NCBI GenBank assembly: GCA_036488875.1
Contig: DASXGW010000010.1
Span: 33,633 to 97,632, forward strand
Direction: 5' to 3'
Source: Candidatus Baltobacteraceae bacterium
Lineage (GTDB): Bacteria > Vulcanimicrobiota > Vulcanimicrobiia > Vulcanimicrobiales > Vulcanimicrobiaceae
Length of the DNA: 64,000 nt
Shown here one piece after another: positions 57,289 through 64,000 of the stretch. A model generated the notes under the pieces. That model saw only the letters and a list, made by a program, of their open reading frames with translations, did not search any database and had not been told where the DNA came from. Both the position numbers and the translations under genes were made by a program. The first letter of the stretch is position 1. Every line of letters begins with the position of its first letter.

Positions 57289-59703
57289 ATGGTGCACGTT
57301 TTCAAGCGCCGGCGCTCGGTCATTTCTCTCGCGTGCGCACTCGCACTCGCAAGTTGCACCGGCGCGCCGATGTCGCTGCCTCCTTCAGCTCCATCAACGG
57401 CGACTTCGAGAACGCCCTCTTCAGGCACGTCACAACATCGTGCGCGCGAGCGAGTGACGATTCACGTTCGCATCCCCCGCCGGCGGCGCCGGGCGCATTA
57501 CGTTTCGCCGGCCACCAAGGGTATGGGGCTCGCGTTAAGCGGGACGTCCAACGTGAACGTGGCGGTCGGATTGACGCCGACCTCTCCCGGATGTAGCCTC
57601 GTCGACAGCACGATTCACTGCACGGTCAGCGTGTCGTTGCCGGCGGGCGCCTACACGGGCAACGTCACGACGTACAATGTGGCGCCGGTAAGTGGGGCAT
57701 TTCCGGTTTCGGCAAAGCCGCTTTCCTCCGCGTCCAACGTCTCCCTTACCGTTGCCACGGGCATGGCGAACCACTTTGATTTCACGCTCCAGGGCGTAGT
57801 GAGCTCGCTGCACGTCGCCGGTTTGCCGGCAGGCACGCAAGGGACGCCGTTGACGCCGCAATCCTTTAGCGTCACGGCAAAAGACGCCGGCGGCTATACG
57901 ATCGTCGGAACCTATAAGAGTCCCATCACGGTCTCCGATAGCGATACCAGCGGCGCGACGACAATCGCAACATCGGGATCCGACCATCCTCCGAGCGGAA
58001 AGATGCTCAGCTCGAGCGATGGGATCACGCTGAGCTACACGGGCGCGGCTCTCGCATCGGCGACGATCGGCGCGACCTCCTCGGGTGCCACTTCGGGAAA
58101 TGCAACCTTCACGCCGGCTGCGCCGGCCGCACCGACGCTGACCAGCGTCAGCACGGCCTATGGCCAGACGGGAACGACCGTATCGCAGACGCTGACCGGT
58201 ACGAACTTTACTCCGCTAGGCACTACCATCAACGTGAGTGGCACGGGCATCACGCTCCAAAGCGTCCAAGTCGTCAACGCAACGACCATCACAGCAAGCT
58301 TCGTCATTGGGGACGCCGCCTCGACGAGTCTACGTAGCGTCTCCGTAACGACGCCCGGCGGAACGACGCCGGCGCGGCCGTTCGGGATCTACAGTCAAAC
58401 TAGTGAGGTCACGCTCTCGTCGGATTCAAATGCGGGGAGCGCCGGGCAAGGTGCGGGAACCAGCGGCGACCTGCGTTATGCGATGAATCAGGCAAACGGG
58501 AATCCCGGTACGCTCATCACGTTTAACTGCGGCACGCCGTGCACGATCACGCTGAGCGGCCCGCTCCCGCTCATTTCGGCCAACATGATTCTCGACGGCA
58601 GCACGTTCGGTAACGTTATCATCGACGGCAATTCGACGTATCGCGCGTTCTTCGTCGACACGGGCAGCGTCACGTTTGCGAATCTGCAGATTCAGCACGC
58701 GTCGGCAACCGGCGGCGCCGGCGGTACGGTGGCCGCCAATGGAAATGGATCCAGCGGCGGCGGCGGTGCGGGCCTAGGCGCCGGCATCTTCGTCAATCAA
58801 AGCGGCGCTCACGTCAACGTCGTCAACGATTACTTCCTCAACGATGCCGTTACCGGCGGCGCCGGCGGCGCCGCGACGGAATCGTCGAGCAACACAACGG
58901 GCGGTGGCGGCGGCGGCGGTCTGAACTTCGGCGGCGGTACCGGCAGTGGCGGATACGAAAGCGGTGGTGCCGGCGGCGGCGGCTTCTTTGCGATCGGCTC
59001 GAACGCGCCGGACCCAAGCATTCCGAATGCGAACGGCGGAGACGGGGGTGCCGGCGGCGGTGGCGGAGGCGGGGGCTTCATTTATTCTCCCGATATGTAC
59101 ACATCGAGCACCGGCGGCGCCGGAGGTAGCTCATATAGCACCAACAACTCAAGCCCTGGGAGTTCGGGCGCAGCGGCGAACATCGGCTCCGCCACGGGCG
59201 GCGCAGGCGGCTTTGGCGGCGGTGGCGGCGGCGGCGCGATGTCCAGCAGCGGGGGCGCCGGCGGTTTGTTTGCCGGCGGCGGAGGCGGTCAGACCGGCGG
59301 AGCCGGCGGAGCCGGCGGCGGTGGCGGCGGCAGCAAAGGCGGCACTGGGGGAACCGGCGGAAGTCTCGCGACGATTAGCGGCGGAAACGGAAGCGCGGTC
59401 TTTGAGGAAAACTACGGCGGCGGCGGAGCGGCGGCCGGACCGGCAATCTTCATGAACGCAGGCGTACTGTTCACCAGCAACAGCGGCGCGCAAGGCGCGG
59501 CGGCGACCGGAGGCACGGCGACGAGTCCCGCAACGGCGGGCGGCGACGATGCGACACCCGTTTTCAACTTCCAGGGCACGGTAAACGCCTCGACCACGGC
59601 CGGGCCGGTTTCAAGCGCACTCTCCAGCTCGATGCCCGCGGCCCGTATACGCAGCGCGCAGCGCGAACGCCGTCGATTTCAGCGCCCTATGCGGTCCCGC
59701 TAA
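57289..59703 (+). CDS. Gly-rich beta-helix lipoprotein with IPT/TIG-like domain
   Basis: 804 residues, ATG 57289 with GAGGA ten bases upstream. Lipobox ALASC (Cys23). Residues about 60-270 form bacterial-Ig-like beta regions, and 280-375 an IPT/TIG-like domain (PTLTSVSTAYGQTGTTVSQTLTGTNFTPLGT). From about 385 begins a parallel beta-helix segment (GDLRYAMNQANGNPGTLITFNCG, TITLSGPLPLISANMILDGS), which passes into a long Gly/Ala/Ser repeat (about 475-770) reminiscent of mycobacterial PE-PGRS proteins. The last 20 residues are abruptly basic (RIRSAQRERRRFQRP), which may reflect a late frameshift. Probably a cell-surface adhesin or matrix protein. Confidence 0.8.
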   Translation: MVHVFKRRRSVISLACALALASCTGAPMSLPPSAPSTATSRTPSSGTSQHRARERVTIHVRIPRRRRRAHYVSPATKGMGLALSGTSNVNVAVGLTPTSPGCSLVDSTIHCTVSVSLPAGAYTGNVTTYNVAPVSGAFPVSAKPLSSASNVSLTVATGMANHFDFTLQGVVSSLHVAGLPAGTQGTPLTPQSFSVTAKDAGGYTIVGTYKSPITVSDSDTSGATTIATSGSDHPPSGKMLSSSDGITLSYTGAALASATIGATSSGATSGNATFTPAAPAAPTLTSVSTAYGQTGTTVSQTLTGTNFTPLGTTINVSGTGITLQSVQVVNATTITASFVIGDAASTSLRSVSVTTPGGTTPARPFGIYSQTSEVTLSSDSNAGSAGQGAGTSGDLRYAMNQANGNPGTLITFNCGTPCTITLSGPLPLISANMILDGSTFGNVIIDGNSTYRAFFVDTGSVTFANLQIQHASATGGAGGTVAANGNGSSGGGGAGLGAGIFVNQSGAHVNVVNDYFLNDAVTGGAGGAATESSSNTTGGGGGGGLNFGGGTGSGGYESGGAGGGGFFAIGSNAPDPSIPNANGGDGGAGGGGGGGGFIYSPDMYTSSTGGAGGSSYSTNNSSPGSSGAAANIGSATGGAGGFGGGGGGGAMSSSGGAGGLFAGGGGGQTGGAGGAGGGGGGSKGGTGGTGGSLATISGGNGSAVFEENYGGGGAAAGPAIFMNAGVLFTSNSGAQGAAATGGTATSPATAGGDDATPVFNFQGTVNASTTAGPVSSALSSSMPAARIRSAQRERRRFQRPMRSR

Positions 59704-59765
59704 GAACGACTGGCGTTGCGACCTAACGTCTGATGAACTTGTAGCCGGCGTTGGCTGCGAACAGA

Positions 59766-61307
59766 TTACGGGGCGGAGCTGATCTTAAATTTGGTCGGCG
59801 GGATCTTCTTGATGCAGCTCGTGTCCGCCCGGGTCAAGTTGTCGAAGAAAGACTGCGCGATTGAGAAAGCACACGCATTCGCCTCGGCGGAGGGACTGCC
59901 GTATGCGACGTGGGCAATGTTGGGTATGGTCATGACGGTCGAGTTCGGCAGCGTTCGCGCAACATAGGCACCGAACGATGCCGCAGTTTGAGCGTCGTAC
60001 TGCGCAGACACGACGAGCGTCGGAATTTTGCTGTGCGTTACGTCGCGTACTGTGGAAGCAACGGCGGGTACCTTCCAAACGGCGCAGTTCTCACGCATGA
60101 ACTGCAAATTGGGAGCGTTGTGCCAGATGGAAAGCGAGAACATGGGGAACGCATCGCGGCCGGAGTTCACGACGTCTGCTTCGGTTTCGTATGGCACCCA
60201 TTCGCCGCACGAAACGCCGTTGAAGAGGCCGTAACTCAGCACCCCGATGGCGGCAGGATTGAGTTTGAGCTGCGCCCACGTCGACGCAATAAACGTTGCA
60301 TCGCCGTTAGCGAGCGCGTCGATCGCGGCGGGCACCTCGCCCGCAATATGCGATCCGGGTGACACCGCCCACTGCAGCAGCATCCCGCCACTGACCATCA
60401 CGTCCACCTTGCCGGTATGCCCGGGCACCGTGACGCTGAATGTCTTGGGTGAGGCTTCGTACTGGTTAACGAGCTGCTGGAACGTACGGGCGATATCGCC
60501 GTAGCGTTGGTGGCACGCCGTCTGTTCGCCGCAAGCTTTGAAGATTGCGTCGAGCCCTTCGGCAGCGCTAGGCCACGAAGCTACGCCACCGGCAAGCGAC
60601 GGAGGAAAGATGCCGTCGATCCCAACCGCGCGGATGCCGCCGGGATGCATGCGCATGTAATTTAGCGCGAGATCGGTTCCGTATGAGATCCCGTAAACAT
60701 TCCATTTCGCAACGTGCAGAGCAATTCGCAGCGCTTCCATATCGTCGGAACTTTCCAACGTGTTGTAGGCGCCGAGATCGGACGTTTCCGCGGAGAGCTC
60801 CCCGCGGCACTTGCGCGTTGCAACCGCGTAGGCTTTTCCGGTCGCTGCAGCGTCGAACGGCATGTTCAGCGTCTCTTCGGCCAAGCGATCCACGACGTCG
60901 CACGTGAGTTTAGGTTGAGCGGTGTAGGTGCCGCGCTGCGACATAAAGATCACGTCGCGATTTTTATTGAGCTTGCCGGCCATTGCCATCGGAATCTCGG
61001 TCAGTGCATCGTCGCCGGGACCGCCGGCAAGCCAGACGATCGGGTCGCTCTTCGGTTTTGCCGACGCTGCCTTCACAATGGCGACCGACAGCGTAATCGT
61101 ACGGCCGCTTGGATGACGGCGGTCTTCGGGAACAACGAGCAGCCCGCAGCGCGCAGTGCTCAGCTCGGGAATCGGCTGCGGCGTCTTCGGGCACGGGGCG
61201 GAGACAAACGACGACGCGCTTGCCGTCGGCGCCGGAGTAGCCCCCGAACTGCCGTTGCATCCTACGAGCACGCAGGCCAAAGCGATAAGCGGCATGAGAA
61301 ATCTCAT
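59766..61307 (-). CDS. TAP-like alpha/beta-hydrolase lipoprotein (peptidase S33 type)
   Basis: 513 residues. Lipobox VLVGC (Cys17). Alpha/beta-hydrolase fold: oxyanion region WLAGGPGDDAL, nucleophile elbow YGISYGTDLAL (Gly-x-Ser-Tyr-Gly), acid in VVSAQYDAQTAASFG and catalytic His in IPNIAHVAYGSPSA, with a TAP-like C-terminal segment. Known members release short peptides from chain ends. Overlaps the upstream paralogue by four bases (ATGA), so the two are cotranslated. Confidence 0.88.
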   Translation of the reverse strand: MRFLMPLIALACVLVGCNGSSGATPAPTASASSFVSAPCPKTPQPIPELSTARCGLLVVPEDRRHPSGRTITLSVAIVKAASAKPKSDPIVWLAGGPGDDALTEIPMAMAGKLNKNRDVIFMSQRGTYTAQPKLTCDVVDRLAEETLNMPFDAAATGKAYAVATRKCRGELSAETSDLGAYNTLESSDDMEALRIALHVAKWNVYGISYGTDLALNYMRMHPGGIRAVGIDGIFPPSLAGGVASWPSAAEGLDAIFKACGEQTACHQRYGDIARTFQQLVNQYEASPKTFSVTVPGHTGKVDVMVSGGMLLQWAVSPGSHIAGEVPAAIDALANGDATFIASTWAQLKLNPAAIGVLSYGLFNGVSCGEWVPYETEADVVNSGRDAFPMFSLSIWHNAPNLQFMRENCAVWKVPAVASTVRDVTHSKIPTLVVSAQYDAQTAASFGAYVARTLPNSTVMTIPNIAHVAYGSPSAEANACAFSIAQSFFDNLTRADTSCIKKIPPTKFKISSAP

Positions 61308-62980
61308 CGAGCGTTGACTCCTGCCTCATGGGCGGCGCATGCGGTGTCGACCGAGCGCGGGTGCGACAGAAACGATTGGAAAATGCGCTGAGCGCAGGGA
61401 GATTGTGCGATTACCCAATGGCCGACGCCCTGGATGACCACGTAGGTAGAGTTCGGCAACGTGTCTGCCGCGTATCGACCCCACTTCGCCCCAGTTTTTG
61501 CGTCAATCGCGCCCGATACCACCAAGGTCGGAATCGTGCTGCGTACGCGAACTCGCTGCGAGGCGGGTCCCTCCGGAACGCTCCAAACTTGGCATAGCCT
61601 GTGGAGGAATGGGAGTTGCGGCGCATTGATGAGGACCGAATCCGGCAACGTTGGAAACTCGCGCCGTCCGGCTTGCAGAATATCGGCCGGCGATCCGTAT
61701 GGCTCCCATTCGCGGCAGATAAAACTGTTCGTCATCCCAAGCGCTTGCTCCGGAACTTCTGCGACTCCGGCGCCGGCCGCGCGTATCTCCAAGAACGTTT
61801 TTGGATCGCCGTTAGCCAGCCGGTAGAGCGCCGCCGGCAGGTCCGTCGCTTTCGGCTTGTTGGCCACAAGCATGTTGACGATCGTGCCGCCGTCCAGAAT
61901 CACTTTTACCGCAGGTCCGCCGTGCGCCGGAACGACTCGAGCGACGATCGGATGCGCCTCCAATTGCTGTACGATCTTAATGAACGTCGGCATCAGCTGG
62001 GGATATTTACCGGCGCAGGCGGGTTGCGCGTAGCACTGATTAAAGACCGCGGTAATTCCCTCGTGAAGGCTACTCCACGTCCAGGGAAGGCTGACGATAT
62101 TTGGCGGAACGACCGAATCGATAACGGCGTTTCTGATGCCGGCCGGATGATCGCGCAGTAAGGATAGCGCCAAATCTGTTCCGTACGAGTATCCGTAAAC
62201 GTTCCATTCACGGATGCCGAGGACTTTTCGAAGGTCGACGACATCCTGTTCGTTTTCCGTCGTGTTGTACTGGCTAAGATCGACACCTTGATTGACCAGG
62301 CGCCGATGGCACGCCGCCGTCGCGTTCGCTTGCGCGCGCCCCGTCGACGGCGCGTCGTACACGAGGCTGATTTGGTGCGCGTAGAATCGGTCGAGCTCGG
62401 GGCAGTTCAAATCGGGGTCATCGTACAGCGTTCCACGCTGATCGATCACGATCGTGTCGCGATTACTGTTAATGCCGGCATGCACTAAGAAAGGAATGTC
62501 GAGAATCGCTGCTTCGCCGGGGCCGCCGGCCAAGAATAGAATCGAATCCGGTTTGGCGTGCTTCGAGCGCGCGCGAACGATCGCGACTGCTATGCGGATG
62601 ACCCGGCCGTTGCGAACGGAACGATTTTCCGGCACGACCAAGAATCCGCAGCGCGCATTCTGCAGCTCGGGAATAGGCTCGGGAGTCGTCGGACATGCTG
62701 CCGCTTCGAACCGAGGCGTCGCACTTGCGCCAGACGTGCGGGGAACCGAGGATTGTCCGGAGCACGCCACAATCGCAAACGCAGCCAAAACGACGGCGTG
62801 TGAGAAGCGGTTACTTATATTACCGGCTCGACCCCCGCGCTTCTCCAGAATATCCAGGAGCTTTTCTTGACGGATTGCTTCATCTTCGGTCAATTCCGCA
62901 CCCACTCGCACTACCGTTTCACGCTTGTCTGCATCATCATTATTCAGGAACGAATGAACTCCAAAGTAATGCCAAGCCAC
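61304..62980 (-). CDS. TAP-like alpha/beta-hydrolase lipoprotein, paralogue
   Basis: Up to 558 residues. Same fold as the downstream gene: FLAGGPGEAAIL, YGYSYGTDLALSLL, VVSGAIDAKTGAKWG and QGVGHWVIAQSPC. A lipobox (FAIVACSG) follows an N-terminal region of about 60 residues that includes a charged helix (ELTEDEAIRQEKLLDILEKRGG). That is long for a signal peptide, so the start is in doubt: GTG 62911 is one alternative, but none gives a tidy signal. The pair probably arose by local duplication. Confidence 0.83.
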   Translation of the reverse strand: MAWHYFGVHSFLNNDDADKRETVVRVGAELTEDEAIRQEKLLDILEKRGGRAGNISNRFSHAVVLAAFAIVACSGQSSVPRTSGASATPRFEAAACPTTPEPIPELQNARCGFLVVPENRSVRNGRVIRIAVAIVRARSKHAKPDSILFLAGGPGEAAILDIPFLVHAGINSNRDTIVIDQRGTLYDDPDLNCPELDRFYAHQISLVYDAPSTGRAQANATAACHRRLVNQGVDLSQYNTTENEQDVVDLRKVLGIREWNVYGYSYGTDLALSLLRDHPAGIRNAVIDSVVPPNIVSLPWTWSSLHEGITAVFNQCYAQPACAGKYPQLMPTFIKIVQQLEAHPIVARVVPAHGGPAVKVILDGGTIVNMLVANKPKATDLPAALYRLANGDPKTFLEIRAAGAGVAEVPEQALGMTNSFICREWEPYGSPADILQAGRREFPTLPDSVLINAPQLPFLHRLCQVWSVPEGPASQRVRVRSTIPTLVVSGAIDAKTGAKWGRYAADTLPNSTYVVIQGVGHWVIAQSPCAQRIFQSFLSHPRSVDTACAAHEAGVNAR

Positions 62981-63350
62981 GCATCGACAAACTCAGGACT
63001 TGGCTCCGTAGTCGCATCATTCGCCGCTCCGCTCTGCGCTCCGTCCCCTACGAAGGCATCAATGTCCGGCCTAAATCCACGGCAGCCTTTTTTAACGCTG
63101 GATTTGGTTTTTCAATGTCGCGGCGGATAAAGCCGGCGGCAATGCGACCTCCTATCAGGCGGTCGCCGGCAGCGCGGTTGCCCACTATTCAAAGCCGCTA
63201 AACGCCTTGTCGAACATCCAGCGCCGCCCGAACGCCCTTCAAGGCGAAAGCCGGAATCTCAAACCGCAACGGCTTTCCCCGAACCGTCGCACACCCGGGC
63301 ATGGAAGCGCAACCTTTGTTGGGTTTTCGCTGTTTACAAGGCTGTAAGTT
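62981..63350. other. 370-base stretch without a convincing gene
   Basis: Open frames here are short on both strands and lack ribosome-binding sites or domain motifs. It contains an A/T-rich run (near 62920-62990) compared with its surroundings. It may be a decayed gene or the regulatory region of the flanking genes. Confidence 0.4.
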
Positions 63351-63683
63351 ATGATAAATACCCTTTCTCCCGTTGGCGCCCTTACCATACGGCCGGCTTC
63401 CAATGGCCCAGACTCTTCGCATCGCACCGAGCCGGTCTACGGGGGCTATGCTAATGGGCGCGGCGACATCGTCCTTTTCGGCAAAGACCTTGCGTATCGC
63501 GTCAACTTCAAGTACAAAAGCTTACAGCAGCGACCGCAACTGAACGAAGGTGCGCAGGCACGCTACGATGCGACGGAGCCCGGCAATCCCTTCAACTACT
63601 GCAATAAAGCATTCCACCGGTTGCACAACGATCAAATCGCCGAAATCTGCACGTCCGGCCCGTTCAAGCTGTCCGGCAGGTAA
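63351..63683 (+). CDS. small hypothetical protein
   Basis: 110 residues from ATG 63351, with a weak AAGG-like sequence 12 bases upstream. Contains RTEPVYGGYANGRGDIVLFGKDLAYRVNF and PGNPFNYCNKAFHRLHNDQIAEICTSG, with two Cys. No signal peptide, membrane helix or recognised family. Composition is slightly lower in G+C than its neighbours. I am not sure it is expressed. Confidence 0.35.
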   Translation: MINTLSPVGALTIRPASNGPDSSHRTEPVYGGYANGRGDIVLFGKDLAYRVNFKYKSLQQRPQLNEGAQARYDATEPGNPFNYCNKAFHRLHNDQIAEICTSGPFKLSGR

Positions 63684-63813
63684 CTCCGCACCCGCGCAAG
63701 GGCTTTCGATACGGTTCCTGCACCACGAAGGCGAGGAGGCGATTCGCGCAACTGCTCGGAAGGGCCCTACATCCCCGATCCGTGTACCGTCGCGACGGCG
63801 ATGTTCAGCGCGG

Positions 63814-64000
63814 TTAGGGTCGGGCGAATTTGTAGCCATGGCCGTGAACGGTGCAAATAACGTCGCGCAAGCCACATTGCTTTTCGAGCACGTCACGCAG
63901 GCGATAGATATGCACGTCGACGGTACGCTCGTCGCCGGCGAAATCGAACCCCCAAACTTTCTGCAGCAGCCGTTCGCGCGAGAACGCGACGCCGGGATTG
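63814..64000 (-). CDS. OmpR-family response regulator, C-terminal DNA-binding domain (partial, 5' part off the right edge)
   Basis: Reverse-complement reading gives NPGVAFSRERLLQKVWGFDF, then AGDERTVDVHIYRLRDVLEK and VICTVHGHGYKFARP before a stop at 63814-63816: the winged-helix output domain of OmpR/PhoB regulators, including the recognition helix and the C-terminal hairpin. The receiver domain is outside the window. A histidine kinase lies 6.7 kb downstream on the same strand. Confidence 0.9.
   Translation of the reverse strand, partial: NPGVAFSRERLLQKVWGFDFAGDERTVDVHIYRLRDVLEKQCGLRDVICTVHGHGYKFARP

Noticed and set aside
58700..59500. GGC-rich repeats as a possible non-coding repeat array
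   Set aside because: In frame within the Gly-rich lipoprotein; low-complexity coding sequence.
63522..63896. 124-residue minus-strand open frame at the right end
   Set aside because: Wrong phase; the OmpR-type winged-helix sequence lies in another minus-strand frame ending at 63814.

Overview
The window is 64 kb of high-GC bacterial chromosome (about 60% GC by eye) with no rRNA, tRNA or CRISPR array that I could recognise. Its dominant content is a flagellar and chemotaxis locus on the minus strand, running from fliF at 52.8 kb down to cheW at 22.5 kb. Around it are secreted lipoproteins of families I associate with Candidatus Eremiobacterota (WPS-2) and related deeply branching diderms: streptogramin-lyase-like propellers, an S53 peptidase, a Gly-rich beta-helix protein and DUF5916-type outer-membrane proteins. 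The taxonomic guess is an inference. The SOS box is of the Gram-positive/Chloroflexi type (CGAACATATGTTCG), which also points away from Proteobacteria.

Left region, 1-9.4 kb: the 5' part of a TrmA/RlmD-type rRNA methyltransferase (minus), a small membrane protein, a TonB-like Pro-rich protein translationally coupled to an M19-type dipeptidase, an S53 lipoprotein peptidase with an inserted carbohydrate-binding-like module, a periplasmic HiPIP and two adjacent propeller lipoproteins. Next, 9.4-14.4 kb: an imuA-imuB-dnaE2 mutagenesis cassette whose promoter carries a perfect LexA operator in its spacer. Then, 14.4-21.6 kb: a secreted protein of unknown function and a likely operon made of a BlaI-type repressor, a BlaR1/M56 membrane metallopeptidase fused to a pentapeptide-repeat sensor-like domain, a second secreted pentapeptide protein, a CBM9/DUF5916 outer-membrane protein and a stand-alone CBM9-like protein. 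This is my best candidate for an undescribed signalling system.

Flagellar region, 22.5-52.9 kb, in transcription order: fliF, fliG, fliH, fliI, fliJ, a MotE-like gene, then a trpE/pabB-trpG pair, then fliK, flgD, a TIGR02530-type gene, flgE, then a greA/greB-like gene, flbD, motA, motB, fliM, fliN (FliY-like), fliO, fliP, fliQ, fliR, flhB, flhA, a PilZ gene, cheY, cheC, cheA and cheW. Plus-strand single genes or small cassettes (a propeller lipoprotein, a ParDE module with a lipoprotein, a small lipoprotein) sit between its blocks. Two copies of a GC-rich hairpin element lie in it: one between cheC and cheA, the other between fliG and fliH, where it is flanked by a 44-bp duplication of the fliG 3' end.

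Right region, 53-64 kb: hpt, a GH125 mannosidase-like exported enzyme and purA in a tight run, a small nuclease-fold protein, a soluble histidine kinase, a Gly-rich lipoprotein, two TAP-like alpha/beta-hydrolase lipoproteins, a sparse stretch, and the C-terminus of an OmpR-family response regulator at the edge. Several starts look non-canonical or leaderless (imuA, parD, dnaE2, purA).
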